The notes beneath the pieces are model-generated. The model did not search any database and was not told where the DNA came from. It saw only the letters and a list, made by a program, of their open reading frames with translations. A stretch of 64,000 nt of DNA, from contig DLJZ01000008.1 of assembly GCA_002478865.1 (NCBI GenBank), forward strand, positions 1-64,000, given 5' to 3'. Shown here piece by piece: positions 18,244-27,742 of the stretch (positions are counted from its first letter, which is position 1; every line of letters starts with the position of its first letter). Made by a program: the position numbers and the translations under genes. This DNA comes from Hungatella sp. UBA7603. Its GTDB lineage: Bacteria; Bacillota; Clostridia; Lachnospirales; Lachnospiraceae.

Positions 18244-18296
18244 TAAATGGGCTGTTACAACTACTAAATAAATTTAGTGTTGAACAGCCCATTTTA
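18244..18296 (+). terminator. Long imperfect hairpin, likely terminator
   Basis: AAATGGGCTGTT (18244-18255) pairs with AACAGCCCATTT (18282-18293), and the inner ACTAAAT/ATTTAGT and CAA/TTG segments extend the stem almost to the loop. TT follows the stem. It sits in an otherwise empty gap between the GNAT gene and tRNA-Thr. Confidence 0.6.
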
Positions 18297-18392
18297 ATTA
18301 CGTTCTATTTAAAAAAAAATATCTTAGTCAAATGTTCGTCATTTAAATAAAAATATATTCTCTGAATGCAGAAAATTATCGCTCAAAACAAG

Positions 18393-18414
18393 AAAAAACC
18401 CCGTAAATACGGGG
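18393..18414 (-). terminator. Terminator of tRNA-Thr
   Basis: Read on the minus strand: CCCCGTA, loop TT, TACGGGG, then six T. It directly follows the tRNA. Confidence 0.9.
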
Positions 18415-18422
18415 CTTTCCTA

Positions 18423-18495
18423 AGCTTTCGGGGGGACTCGAACCCCCGACCTACGCATTACGAATGCGTTGCGCTACCAACTGCGCTACGGAAGC
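18423..18495 (-). tRNA. tRNA-Thr (anticodon CGT)
   Basis: Complete cloverleaf on the minus strand: acceptor GCTTCCG/CGAAAGC, D arm GCGC/GCGC, anticodon stem ACGCA/TGCGT with loop TTCGTAA (anticodon CGT, codon ACG), T arm GGGGG TTCGAGT CCCCC. The acceptor stem has one C-A mismatch at the fifth pair. CCA is not encoded; the discriminator is U. Confidence 0.95.
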
Positions 18496-18531
18496 AATCC
18501 GGTTAATGAATATTGCATCAAAACCTTTGAT

Positions 18532-18560
18532 ATTATAACACTTAATCTTCAAAAAATCAA
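18532..18560 (-). promoter_or_regulatory. Promoter of tRNA-Thr
   Basis: On the minus strand TTGATT, 17 bases, TATAAT, ending 37 bases before the tRNA. Confidence 0.75.
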
Positions 18561-18595
18561 TCCTTTTTCCCAAAATAAGTAAGATTACATAAAGA

Positions 18596-18624
18596 TTGCC
18601 AAAACTTCCATAAAAAGCTATAAT
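18596..18624 (+). promoter_or_regulatory. Promoter of the GGDEF-EAL gene
   Basis: TTGCCA, 17-base spacer, TATAAT. Divergent from the tRNA-Thr promoter. Confidence 0.78.
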
Positions 18625-18674
18625 GAAACTAGTAGTTATTGGGTTAGATGCTTAAAATTGAGGAGTCAGCATAT

Positions 18675-20828
18675 ATGCAAAAGATGGAAAATTGGAATAT
18701 GAAACAGAAAAATATGCTTATTCCGGTACTTCTCTGCCTGGCATTCACCGTAAGTTGTTTTTCATTTTTAATTTACATGATGGAGAAGAATGAACAGGAG
18801 AAAATTACCTATTTTTATAATGCAGCGAAACAAAATCAATCTACAATAAAAAGCAGGCTTGAGGAAGAACTTGAAATCCTGAGCGGGTTATCCGTAAGCT
18901 TTGGCTTAGGCGGAATACATAGTAAAGATGGAATTAATAGTATAATAGATAAAATAAATGAAGGTAATCCTTCTATGGAAATAGGCTTCATAGACAACGA
19001 TAGCCAGAAGGCCGGAGATAGCGTCCAAGGCTGCTATAAAGTGGCTGTCAGAGATGATACAAACCATGCCATCGGAATGATTTATGTTAAAAACTCTGGT
19101 GAAATTCTCAGTAATATTGTCAGCACCATGGCGCTGGCAGGAGAAGGCTTACTTGTAATTCTTGACAAACAGGGAAAAGAGGTTGCTAGTTCTAACCAGG
19201 CGTTTTATACCGTTACAGAGGCAACGAAATTAAGAACCCAGATACAACAAATAATAAAAGCCAACGAGCAGGGGTCTTTTAATATCAGAACCCAGGACAA
19301 GAAGAGACAAACCGTGGTTGTGATGCCTTTAGGGGTCAATGGCTGGTATCTTCTTAATGTTTTTCCACAACCCAATTTTTACGTCAGGTATCTGGAAATG
19401 ACAATCGGGGTCGGAGTCATGATTTTGCTGTCTTGCAGTTTGTTTCTTTCCTTTTTCTATCGCCAGTTTTTAATCATCAATAAAAATCAGAAAACACTAG
19501 TAAAGCTGGCTTATGGGGACAGCGTCACCGGAACCAGGAATTATTCTTCCTTTAAGCACGAGATGGAAAAAAAGCTGCGAAAAGAGAAATCAGAAACCTA
19601 TGCAGTGTGGTATTGTGATATTAAAAAATTCAAATTTATGAATGATATATTAGGATATGAGGAGGGGGATAAGGTTTTGATTTCCCTTGCGAACCTATTT
19701 CGTGATTATGGTGGGCCCGATACTCTTTACTGTAGAATATCAGCGGATAACTTTGCTGGGCTTTATAAATATAAAACCAGAGAAGAGATGGAGGAATGGT
19801 TTCAAAAGCTTGTTACCTTATTTCAAGACCGCTATCTGCCCTATAATAAAAAAATTCCTATGGAACTAAGTATGGGGGCATATTGTATTGAAGAAACTGA
19901 TGTTGAAGAACTTTCCATCGATCAGATTGTAGATAAAGCCAATATTGCACAGAAGAATGTAAAAGGTCTACCGGGGAATCCATTTGGATTCTATAACAAA
20001 GAAATCAGGAATCGTGTCCTGTTTGAATCTGAGTTGGAATCGGAAATTGACCGAGCGCTGCGCAACCAGGAGTTTAAAATATTTGTTCAACCAAAGATAT
20101 CCATCCAAGAAGAGAATCGGATTGTGGGAGGGGAGGCTCTCGTAAGATGGGAGAACCCAAGAAAGGGAACCATACCGCCAGGGCAGTTTATCCCAATCAT
20201 GGAACGGGCTGGTAAGATCGTGCTTCTTGACCGATATATGTTTGAGAAATCCTGTCAGTGGCTTCGCGATTACTTAGCGGCAGGTAGACCTCCTGTAAAT
20301 ATTGCTGTAAATGTATCGAAGATAGGAATGCTCCGGGAAGATTTTGTGGATTTTTATGGAGAAATTAAAAATAAGTACGAGATACCTGACGGACTGTTGG
20401 AGCTGGAATTTACGGAAACAGTCCTGCTCAATGATGATGCCATGTTTAATCGTCTGGTAAAAAGGCTTAATGAAAAAGGATTTGTCTGTTCCCTTGATGA
20501 CTTTGGTTCTGGTTACTCCTCTTTGAACTTATTGAAGAATTTAAAAATTGATGTTCTTAAGTTGGACATAATGTTTTTTAGAAAAAGCAGTGATATCAGT
20601 AGAGAACGTATTGTAATTTCTAATATCATAAATATGGCAAAAGAGTTAAAGATTAAGACCATTGCAGAGGGCGTAGAATATGTGGAAACAGTTGAATTTC
20701 TAAAATCCGCTGGGTGTGATGTGATTCAAGGTTACGTTTTTTCCAAAGCCATGCCAATTAAGGAATTTGAGCAGATGCTTATCGAAAAGGAAGATGAATG
20801 TTTGATGCCTGTAGATACAGGGGAATAG
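18675..20828 (+). CDS. Membrane-anchored GGDEF-EAL protein, likely c-di-GMP phosphodiesterase
   Basis: 717 residues: a membrane segment (about 14-34), an extracytoplasmic sensor region (about 35-245), a second membrane segment (about 245-268), a GGDEF domain and a C-terminal EAL domain. The GGDEF signature is degenerate: RISADNFAGL stands where RLGGDEFAVL is expected, so cyclase activity is unlikely. The EAL domain keeps its metal and catalytic residues: GEALVRW, N in NVAVNVS-like INIAVNVSKIG, ELEFTET, DDFGSGYSSL, LKLD and IQGY. It should therefore hydrolyse c-di-GMP, perhaps controlled by the sensor. GAGGAG at 18660-18665 selects ATG 18675 over ATG 18648. Confidence 0.9.
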   Translation: MQKMENWNMKQKNMLIPVLLCLAFTVSCFSFLIYMMEKNEQEKITYFYNAAKQNQSTIKSRLEEELEILSGLSVSFGLGGIHSKDGINSIIDKINEGNPSMEIGFIDNDSQKAGDSVQGCYKVAVRDDTNHAIGMIYVKNSGEILSNIVSTMALAGEGLLVILDKQGKEVASSNQAFYTVTEATKLRTQIQQIIKANEQGSFNIRTQDKKRQTVVVMPLGVNGWYLLNVFPQPNFYVRYLEMTIGVGVMILLSCSLFLSFFYRQFLIINKNQKTLVKLAYGDSVTGTRNYSSFKHEMEKKLRKEKSETYAVWYCDIKKFKFMNDILGYEEGDKVLISLANLFRDYGGPDTLYCRISADNFAGLYKYKTREEMEEWFQKLVTLFQDRYLPYNKKIPMELSMGAYCIEETDVEELSIDQIVDKANIAQKNVKGLPGNPFGFYNKEIRNRVLFESELESEIDRALRNQEFKIFVQPKISIQEENRIVGGEALVRWENPRKGTIPPGQFIPIMERAGKIVLLDRYMFEKSCQWLRDYLAAGRPPVNIAVNVSKIGMLREDFVDFYGEIKNKYEIPDGLLELEFTETVLLNDDAMFNRLVKRLNEKGFVCSLDDFGSGYSSLNLLKNLKIDVLKLDIMFFRKSSDISRERIVISNIINMAKELKIKTIAEGVEYVETVEFLKSAGCDVIQGYVFSKAMPIKEFEQMLIEKEDECLMPVDTGE

Positions 20829-20837
20829 GTGGTGCGA

Positions 20838-21113
20838 ATGATCGGGGAAACCGTTCGTAAACGAATTTGTGTCAGCGGAAGAGTACAAGGGGTAGGGTTC
20901 CGCTACCGGGTAAGGTATCTTGCGCCTAGCCTTAGTATCACAGGCTGGGTTAAAAATTTGGATGACGGTCGTGTAGAAATGGAACTTCAAGGAACAGAAA
21001 ATGGGATAGAAAAACTATTTCAGGAACTGCAAAATGATCGATTCATTGTCATAAAGGACATTCAGATGGATCGGATGCCTGTAATAGAAGAAAAGGGATT
21101 TCGTATCATGTAG
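20838..21113 (+). CDS. acyP: Acylphosphatase
   Basis: 91-residue hydrolase of acyl phosphates such as acetyl phosphate. The family motif GRVQGVGFRYRV carries the catalytic arginine, and GWVKNLDDGRVE carries the catalytic asparagine. AGGTGG overlapping the preceding stop codon points to ATG 20838; two in-frame GTG codons lie just before it. It starts only nine bases after the GGDEF-EAL gene, so the two are probably co-transcribed. Confidence 0.93.
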   Translation: MIGETVRKRICVSGRVQGVGFRYRVRYLAPSLSITGWVKNLDDGRVEMELQGTENGIEKLFQELQNDRFIVIKDIQMDRMPVIEEKGFRIM

Positions 21114-21128
21114 GATGTGAAAAATAAG

Positions 21129-21158
21129 AGGACTGCGCTTTAAGTGCAGTCCTTTTTT
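21129..21158 (+). terminator. Terminator after acylphosphatase
   Basis: AGGACTGC (21129-21136) pairs with GCAGTCCT (21146-21153), followed by a T-run. Confidence 0.88.
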
Positions 21159-21260
21159 AAAAAGCATTAATAATTTCAGCTAAGTAAATGAAACTTGAAT
21201 AAAATTCCGCATTTGTAAGGAAAACTGCCAGTATAAAGCAATTACTGCAATCTCTTAAAC

Positions 21261-21728
21261 TTAAAGAGTGTTTCCTAAAACGGGTTCTGATGTTTTTGTT
21301 TCCAGCAGCATATTCCTTGGATAATTGGGGGGTGCGTAGATCGATGATATTTTAAGCGGCTCATTACCAATATTAACAATGTTATGCCATGTGCCAGCAG
21401 GTACAAAAACAACATAGTCCGAAAATGCTAGATATTGATCATACAGTGAGAATTTATTTTCCCCGAATTGGATTAGACCTACCCCTTCTTCGATTCGTAT
21501 AATCTGATCGTGATCAGGGTGTACTTCCATGCCAATAAGCTCATTTACAGGAATGCTCATTAATGTTACCTGTAATTGATTTCCTGTCCACAGGGTTGAA
21601 CGGTAATAATCATTTTGCTGTGCAGCTTTGCTCAGATCAATAATAAATGGGTTTGGGCCGTAATCATGTGGAAAAGTGGGAGTGTAAGAAGTAACCGGAG
21701 TAACATTTAAGTCGTATAAATCAGACAT
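21261..21728 (-). CDS. Cupin-domain protein
   Basis: 155-residue single-domain cupin. The first cupin motif is visible as GMEVHPDHDQIIRIEEGVG (near residues 64-82) and the second as VPAGTWHNIVNIG (near 112-124), which supply the usual metal-binding histidines and glutamate. Small cupins of this type may be isomerases, dioxygenases or sensors; no substrate can be assigned. A stop codon directly precedes the ATG, so the start is fixed, although the ribosome binding site (GGTGA) is weak. No neighbour on the same strand except tRNA-Gly upstream. Confidence 0.82.
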   Translation of the reverse strand: MSDLYDLNVTPVTSYTPTFPHDYGPNPFIIDLSKAAQQNDYYRSTLWTGNQLQVTLMSIPVNELIGMEVHPDHDQIIRIEEGVGLIQFGENKFSLYDQYLAFSDYVVFVPAGTWHNIVNIGNEPLKISSIYAPPNYPRNMLLETKTSEPVLGNTL

Positions 21729-21831
21729 TTAATTCGTCACCAATCATTGTGTTTTATACTAATATATGTGTTTTATTAGGCAATGCTATCTAGATTAGTC
21801 GAATGAAATTAATATTTTGAAAAAGGCACTG

Positions 21832-21874
21832 AAAAACCCTGACGTGCACAAGGGGTTTCTTGTGTATGTCAGGG
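21832..21874 (-). terminator. Terminator of tRNA-Gly
   Basis: On the minus strand CCCTGACATACACAAG pairs with CTTGTGCACGTCAGGG (one internal mismatch region), followed by five T. Confidence 0.85.
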
Positions 21875-21884
21875 CAAAAAAAGA

Positions 21885-21955
<71 letters not shown>

Positions 21956-21978
21956 ATAATGGTTTTAATCCAATAAAC

Positions 21979-22008
21979 ATTATATCACAAAAAACGAATA
22001 GAAATCAA
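21979..22008 (-). promoter_or_regulatory. Promoter of tRNA-Gly
   Basis: On the minus strand TTGATT, 18 bases, TATAAT. Confidence 0.7.
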
Positions 22009-22046
22009 TAGATATTTACAAAAAGTGGAAAAAGAATGTTAGTAAC

Positions 22047-22076
22047 TTGCCAAAAATGGAAAAAGCATTGTATAAT
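22047..22076 (+). promoter_or_regulatory. Promoter of parE
   Basis: TTGCCA, 18-base spacer, TATAAT, 33 bases before the parE start and divergent from the tRNA-Gly promoter. Confidence 0.78.
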
Positions 22077-22109
22077 GGAAGTTGATTATACGAAATGTGG
22101 AGGAGTATC

Positions 22110-24029
22110 ATGGCGAAAACGCAGTATAATGCGGAAAGCATTACCGTATTGGAAGGCCTTGAGGCGGTACGAAAACGTCCTGGAATGTATATAGGCAGTG
22201 TAGGGACAAAAGGATTAAATCATTTAATTTACGAAATTGTAGATAATGCGGTGGACGAGCATCTTGCTGGTTACTGTGACCAGATATGGGTGACGCTGGA
22301 GTCAGATGGCTCTTGTACGGTAAAGGATTCTGGTCGAGGAATCCCGGTGGAGATGCATAAAAAAGGCGTTTCAGCTGAACGTGTGGTTTTATCTACCCTT
22401 CATGCAGGTGGTAAATTTGACAATGATGCCTATAAAACCAGTGGCGGTCTTCATGGAGTGGGTTCCTCTGTTGTGAATGCACTGTCTGTCCACATGAAAG
22501 TTAAAATATATAAGAACGGTCTGATTCATTATGATGCATATGAGCGGGGCATACCAACGGTAGATCTGGAGGATGGCCTGCTTCCTACGTTAGGCAAGAC
22601 AAAAGCGACCGGAACAGAGATTAATTTTCTTCCGGATGGAGAAATTTTTGAGAAGACATATTTTAAAGCAGATTGGCTGAAAAGCCGTCTTCATGAAACC
22701 GCATATTTAAACCCTAACTTGAGAATTACTTATGTGAATAAAAGGCGAAGTGAAGAAGAGACGGTTGTGTATCATGAACCGGAAGGAATCGTTGCCTATG
22801 TAAAAGAATTAAATGATGGAAAAGATAAGATGCACGATCCCATCTATTTTAAAGGGACCGTTGATAAAGTTGAGGTGGAGATAGCACTTCAGTTTGTGGA
22901 TACTTTTGAGGAAAACATACTAGGATTTTGTAATAATATCTTTACTCAGGAGGGCGGAACCCATCTGGCTGGCTTTAAGACCCGTTTTACCCAGATGATT
23001 AACAGTTATGCAAAAGAGCTGGGTATCTTAAAGGAAAAAGATACTAACTTTACAGGGGCTGATACAAGAAATGGTATGACGGCTGTCGTAGCCATCAAAC
23101 ATCCAGACCCAATCTTTGAAGGGCAGACAAAGACAAAGCTAGCAAGTGCGGATGCGACGAAAGCAGTTTTTTCCGTGGCAGGTGAGGAACTTGAACGATA
23201 TTTTGACCGTAATTTAGAAGTGTTAAAAGCAGTAATTAGTTGTGCTGAAAAATCTGCAAAGATTCGAAAAGCCGAGGAAAAGGCAAAGACAAACATGTTG
23301 TCTAAATCAAAGTTCTCTTTTGATAGCAACGGAAAGCTTGCAAACTGTGAAAGCAGGGATGTAGAAAAGTGTGAAATCTTCATCGTAGAGGGAGATTCTG
23401 CTGGAGGCTCTGCAAAGACAGCTCGTAACCGTCAGTTTCAGGCCATTCTTCCTATTCGAGGTAAGATCTTAAATGTAGAAAAAGCTTCTATAGACAAGGT
23501 TCTGGCCAATGCTGAGATAAAAACAATGATCAATACCTTTGGGTGCGGATTTTCAGAAGGTTATGGAAATGATTTTGACATTACTAAGTTGCGTTACAAT
23601 AAAATCATATTAATGACGGATGCCGACGTAGATGGAAGTCATATTGATACCCTTCTTTTAACCTTTTTATACAGGTTTATGCCAGATTTGATTTACGATG
23701 GACATGTGTATATTGCCATGCCTCCCTTATTTAAGGTCATCCCTAAACGGGGAGTGGAACAGTATCTCTATGATGAGAAGGATCTGGAGCGATATCGCAA
23801 AGCTCATTCGGGAGATTTTACGCTCCAGCGTTATAAAGGTCTTGGAGAAATGGACGCAGAACAGCTTTGGGAAACTACTCTTGATCCAGAACAACGTGTG
23901 CTTAAACTAGTAGAAATTGAAGATGCCCGTATGGCTTCTGAAATTACAGAAATGCTCATGGGAAGTGAAGTTTCCCCCAGAAGACAGTTTATTTACGAGC
24001 ATGCGGATGAAGCTGAAATTGATGCATAA
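22110..24029 (+). CDS. parE: DNA topoisomerase IV subunit B (GyrB/ParE family)
   Basis: 639-residue ATPase subunit of a type IIA topoisomerase. GHKL ATPase motifs: EIVDNAVDEHLAG (Bergerat), DSGRGIPVEMH, and GGLHGVGSSVVNALS. The TOPRIM part carries EGDSAGGSAK and DADVDGSHI, and QRYKGLGEMD lies near the C-terminus. Length and pairing with a ParC-like subunit lacking the GyrA box point to topoisomerase IV, but family-level separation from gyrase would need a tree. GGAGGAG inside the longer frame (ATG 22095) sets ATG 22110. Separated from parC by a triple repeat. Confidence 0.88.
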   Translation: MAKTQYNAESITVLEGLEAVRKRPGMYIGSVGTKGLNHLIYEIVDNAVDEHLAGYCDQIWVTLESDGSCTVKDSGRGIPVEMHKKGVSAERVVLSTLHAGGKFDNDAYKTSGGLHGVGSSVVNALSVHMKVKIYKNGLIHYDAYERGIPTVDLEDGLLPTLGKTKATGTEINFLPDGEIFEKTYFKADWLKSRLHETAYLNPNLRITYVNKRRSEEETVVYHEPEGIVAYVKELNDGKDKMHDPIYFKGTVDKVEVEIALQFVDTFEENILGFCNNIFTQEGGTHLAGFKTRFTQMINSYAKELGILKEKDTNFTGADTRNGMTAVVAIKHPDPIFEGQTKTKLASADATKAVFSVAGEELERYFDRNLEVLKAVISCAEKSAKIRKAEEKAKTNMLSKSKFSFDSNGKLANCESRDVEKCEIFIVEGDSAGGSAKTARNRQFQAILPIRGKILNVEKASIDKVLANAEIKTMINTFGCGFSEGYGNDFDITKLRYNKIILMTDADVDGSHIDTLLLTFLYRFMPDLIYDGHVYIAMPPLFKVIPKRGVEQYLYDEKDLERYRKAHSGDFTLQRYKGLGEMDAEQLWETTLDPEQRVLKLVEIEDARMASEITEMLMGSEVSPRRQFIYEHADEAEIDA

Positions 24030-24039
24030 GGAGTAGGAG

Positions 24040-24195
24040 CCCCTTCCAGGGATACCTAGATGTCCTGAAAAGATGGAAAAAAGAAAGGAACCCCCTTCCA
24101 GGGATACCCAGATGTCCTGAAAAGATGGAAAAAAGAGAGGAAACCCCTTCCAGGGATACCTAGATGTCCTGAGAACATGGACAAAAAGTGAGGAA
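24040..24195 (+). repeat. Three tandem 52-bp repeats between parE and parC
   Basis: Units start at 24040, 24092 and 24144, each opening with CCCCTTCCAGGGATACC and containing GATGTCCTGA. The first two units differ at only a few positions; the third differs more at its end. Each unit ends in a GGAA-type Shine-Dalgarno-like stretch, and the last (GAGGAAA) serves as the parC ribosome binding site. TTCCA and TGGAA in units 1 and 2 could form small hairpins. Confidence 0.95.
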
Positions 24196-24197
24196 AT

Positions 24198-26432
24198 ATG
24201 GCAGAAAAAATAATTAGAACAGAGTATTCCGAGGTGATGCAGAAGAGCTACATGAATTATTCCATGAGCGTTATCACAGCTAGAGCAATCCCGGATGCCA
24301 GAGATGGATTAAAGCCCGTTCAGCGGCGTGTATTATATGATATGAGTGAACTTCGTTTAAACCATGATAAGCCCCATAGGAAGTCGGCGCGTATCGTGGG
24401 TGATACCATGGGTAAATATCATCCCCATGGTGACAGTTCCATTTATGAAACCCTAGTCGTAATGTCCCAGATATTTAAAAAGGGAATGCCCCTAGTCAAT
24501 GGACATGGAAACTTTGGTTCCATAGAAGGGGACGGAGCAGCGGCCATGCGTTATACGGAAGCAAGGCTTGAGAAATTTACAGAGGAAGTTTATTTAAGGG
24601 ACCTGGACAAGACTGTGGATTTCGTACCTAATTACGACGAGACAGAACAGGAGCCGGAAGTTCTTCCGGTGAGAGTTCCCAACCTTCTAATTAACGGCGC
24701 AGAGGGAATTGCGGTAGGTATGAGTACCAGCATCCCCTCTCACAATCTGGGAGAAGTCATTGATGCAGTAATGGCTTATATTGATAATTCCGAGATAACA
24801 GTGCAGGAGCTGATGGAATATCTTCCTGGTCCTGATTTCCCTACGGGAGGCATTATAGCAAACAAAAGTGATTTGCCAGCTATTTATGAAACCGGTATGG
24901 GAAAGATCAAACTTCGTGGTCGGATCGAAGTAGAACTTGGTAAAAGGAAAGCCGATAAAGACAAGCTGCTCATCACGGAAATCCCTTATACCATGATAGG
25001 TGCTGGGATTAATAAATTCCTGGTAGACATTGTTGATTTGGTCGAAAGTAAAAAGCTTACTGATGTTGTGGATATCTCCAATCAGTCCAATAAAGATGGA
25101 ATTCGAATTGTATTGGAACTACGTAAGGATGCGGATGTAGAAAAAATCCGCAACATTCTCTATAAGAAGACAAAGCTGGAAGATACCTTTGGCGTCAATA
25201 TGCTGGCAATTGCAGGCGGCAGACCGGAAATCTTGAATTTAAAAGGGATATTGAAGAACTTTCTGGATTTTCAGTATGAGAATGCCACGAAAAAATACAA
25301 GGCTCTTTTAAGCAAAGAACTAGAGAAAAAAGAGATTAAAGAAGGTCTTATTAAAGCCTGTGATATCATCGATCTCATCATAGCAGTTTTAAGAGGCTCC
25401 AAGAACTTAAAGGATGCAAAAAATTGCCTTATGACCGGCGATGTATCCAATATCAAATTCCGGGTTAGTGGGTTTGATGAAGATGCAAAGAAACTTTGCT
25501 TTACCGAAAAGCAGGCCAGTGCCATATTGGAAATGCGCCTTTATAAGTTGATTGGATTGGAGATCCTTCAATTGGAGAAGGAATTTAAAGAGACTCTTCA
25601 AAAAATTGCCCTGTATGAAAAAATCCTCTCCGATAGAAAAAACATGGATGTCGTGATTAAAGACGACCTTAAAGCTATAAAAGAGGAGTATTCCACACCT
25701 AGAAGAACTGTTATTGAGGATGGCAAAGAAGCGGTTTATGACGAAACTGCGATTTCCATATCGGAAGTCACTTTTGTTATGGACCGGTTTGGTTATTGCA
25801 AGATTCTTGATAAGAATACGTATGATAGAAACAAAGAAACAATTGAAACCGAGAGTCAGTATGTGGTAAACTGTTTCAATACGGATAAAATCTGTATTTT
25901 CACCAATATAGGAAACTTATATCAGATAAAAGTGCTTGATGTTCCTGCAGGAAAACTCAGGGATAAAGGGACACCTGTTGAGAATCTAAGTAAGTTTGAC
26001 GGAACAAAGGAAAAGATCATATACTTATCACAAGCGGGTGGATTAAAAGGGCACAAATTTCTGTTTGCAACAAAACAGGCTCTTATTAAGCTGGTGCCAG
26101 GAGAAGAATTTGAGACAAATAACCGGACGGTGGCAGCGACAAAGCTTCAAGACGATGATTCCGTGATCAGTATACAACTTTTAGAGCAACAGCAAGATGT
26201 GGTTCTTCAAACTTCTACAGGTGTTTTCCTGCGGTTCCGTGTGGAAGAAATATCTGAGATGAAGAAAAATGCCAGAGGAGTTCGAGGGATTAAGTTGTCT
26301 CATGGAGAAGAGTTGGAAGAAATTTATCTTTTAGGGGAAGATCCAGTGATCTTATATAAAGAAAAAGAGGTACATCTAAACCGGTTAAAAGCCGGTAAGC
26401 GGGATGGAAAAGGTAGTAAAGTTCGTCTTTAG
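24198..26432 (+). CDS. parC: DNA topoisomerase IV subunit A (GyrA/ParC family)
   Basis: 744-residue DNA cleavage subunit. The breakage-reunion domain shows [19 protein letters not shown], the quinolone-region [12 protein letters not shown] and the catalytic tyrosine in [11 protein letters not shown] (near residue 118). The C-terminal beta-pinwheel part is present, but I find no QRRGGKG GyrA box in it, which favours ParC over GyrA. The residues in the quinolone-resistance region (D and S in HGDSS) look like the sensitive type. The ATG is preceded by GAGGAAA from the last 52-bp repeat. Confidence 0.88.
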   Translation: MAEKIIRTEYSEVMQKSYMNYSMSVITARAIPDARDGLKPVQRRVLYDMSELRLNHDKPHRKSARIVGDTMGKYHPHGDSSIYETLVVMSQIFKKGMPLVNGHGNFGSIEGDGAAAMRYTEARLEKFTEEVYLRDLDKTVDFVPNYDETEQEPEVLPVRVPNLLINGAEGIAVGMSTSIPSHNLGEVIDAVMAYIDNSEITVQELMEYLPGPDFPTGGIIANKSDLPAIYETGMGKIKLRGRIEVELGKRKADKDKLLITEIPYTMIGAGINKFLVDIVDLVESKKLTDVVDISNQSNKDGIRIVLELRKDADVEKIRNILYKKTKLEDTFGVNMLAIAGGRPEILNLKGILKNFLDFQYENATKKYKALLSKELEKKEIKEGLIKACDIIDLIIAVLRGSKNLKDAKNCLMTGDVSNIKFRVSGFDEDAKKLCFTEKQASAILEMRLYKLIGLEILQLEKEFKETLQKIALYEKILSDRKNMDVVIKDDLKAIKEEYSTPRRTVIEDGKEAVYDETAISISEVTFVMDRFGYCKILDKNTYDRNKETIETESQYVVNCFNTDKICIFTNIGNLYQIKVLDVPAGKLRDKGTPVENLSKFDGTKEKIIYLSQAGGLKGHKFLFATKQALIKLVPGEEFETNNRTVAATKLQDDDSVISIQLLEQQQDVVLQTSTGVFLRFRVEEISEMKKNARGVRGIKLSHGEELEEIYLLGEDPVILYKEKEVHLNRLKAGKRDGKGSKVRL

Positions 26433-26592
26433 TACGTTACCACGAAGTACTTTTTGAAGAAATGTCTTTGTGACACGAACAAATGTATTTTTATCGCGAA
26501 TAAATATTGATTTTTCTTTCGATTTGTTATAGGATAGTTAAGAATTTAGCATATTTGGATCTTACAAATTGAATAGAAGTGAGGAGAAAGCG

Positions 26593-27681
26593 ATGGAAAA
26601 GAAATTGCAAGTTGGCATCTTGGGAGCGACCGGTATGGTAGGACAGAGATTTATTTCTCTGCTGGAACATCATCCTTGGTTTGAAGTAGTGACAGTAGCA
26701 GCAAGTCCACGCTCTGCCGGAAAGACATATGAAGAAGCTGTAGGAGACCGCTGGAAGATGACAACACCCATGCCGGAATCTGTGAAGCATTTAAAAGTTA
26801 TGAATGTGAATGAAGTGGAAGCAGTAGCTGCTGGCGTTGATTTTGTATTCAGTGCAGTTGATATGTCAAAAGAGGAAATCAAGGCAATTGAAGAATCTTA
26901 TGCAAAGGCAGAAGTACCTGTTGTATCCAACAACAGTGCCCATAGATGGACTCCGGATGTACCTATGGTAGTTCCAGAGATTAATCCAGAGCATTTTGAA
27001 GTGATCAAAGACCAGAGAAAACGTTTGGGCACGGAAAAAGGCTTCATTGCAGTTAAGCCAAACTGTTCCATCCAAAGCTATGCTCCAGTGCTTACTGCCT
27101 GGAAAGAATTTGAGCCTTATGAGGTAGTAGCCACTACTTATCAAGCCATATCTGGTGCAGGTAAGAACTTTAAGGATTGGCCGGAGATGGAAGGAAATGT
27201 GATTCCATTTATCGGTGGTGAGGAAGAAAAAAGTGAGCAGGAGCCTCTGCGCCTATGGGGAAAGGTTGAGGACGGACAGATTATAAAGGCAAGTGAGCCA
27301 GCAATCACCTGTCAGTGCATCCGCATTCCAGTATTAAACGGCCATACAGCAGCAGTCTTTGTGAAATTCCGTAAAAAGGCATCCAAAGAAGAGTTAATTG
27401 AACGTCTCCGCAGCTTTAGTGGACTTCCGCAGGAGTTGGACCTTCCAAGCGCACCAAAGCAATTTATACAGTATATGGATGAAGAAAACCGCCCTCAGAT
27501 TACCCTTGATGTAGACTACGAAAACGGCATGGGAATCTCCGTGGGACGTTTGCGTGAGGATACGGTTTATGATTATAAATTTGTGGGAATGTCCCACAAC
27601 ACAGTTCGGGGGGCAGCAGGTGGTGCCGTTCTCAGTGCTGAACTTTTAACGGCAAAGGGATACATTACAGCCGGGAAATAA
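26593..27681 (+). CDS. asd: Aspartate-semialdehyde dehydrogenase
   Basis: 362 residues; reduces aspartyl phosphate to aspartate semialdehyde for lysine/diaminopimelate, threonine and methionine synthesis. NADP-binding GILGATGMVGQRF at the N-terminus, SNNSAHR, the catalytic cysteine in VKPNCSIQSY (near residue 150), and VGMSHNTVRGAAGG at the end. These features match the archaeal/fungal-type branch of the family. GAGGAGA at 26581-26587 lies inside a longer TTG-initiated frame, so ATG 26593 is the start. It ends in a terminator before galM. Confidence 0.95.
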   Translation: MEKKLQVGILGATGMVGQRFISLLEHHPWFEVVTVAASPRSAGKTYEEAVGDRWKMTTPMPESVKHLKVMNVNEVEAVAAGVDFVFSAVDMSKEEIKAIEESYAKAEVPVVSNNSAHRWTPDVPMVVPEINPEHFEVIKDQRKRLGTEKGFIAVKPNCSIQSYAPVLTAWKEFEPYEVVATTYQAISGAGKNFKDWPEMEGNVIPFIGGEEEKSEQEPLRLWGKVEDGQIIKASEPAITCQCIRIPVLNGHTAAVFVKFRKKASKEELIERLRSFSGLPQELDLPSAPKQFIQYMDEENRPQITLDVDYENGMGISVGRLREDTVYDYKFVGMSHNTVRGAAGGAVLSAELLTAKGYITAGK

Positions 27682-27691
27682 TAAGACCATG

Positions 27692-27714
27692 AAGCCCCTT
27701 TTTTAAAGGGGCTT
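27692..27714 (+). terminator. Terminator between asd and galM
   Basis: AAGCCCCTTT, loop TTT, AAAGGGGCTT, then TT. Only 28 bases remain to the galM start, so some read-through into galM is plausible. Confidence 0.8.
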
Positions 27715-27742
27715 TTAGGAAAAGGTATATGGAGGAAGCAAA

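Noticed and set aside
24198..26432. Annotation of the topoisomerase pair as gyrase
   Set aside because: No GyrA box found in the C-terminal domain; topoisomerase IV is preferred, though a tree would decide.
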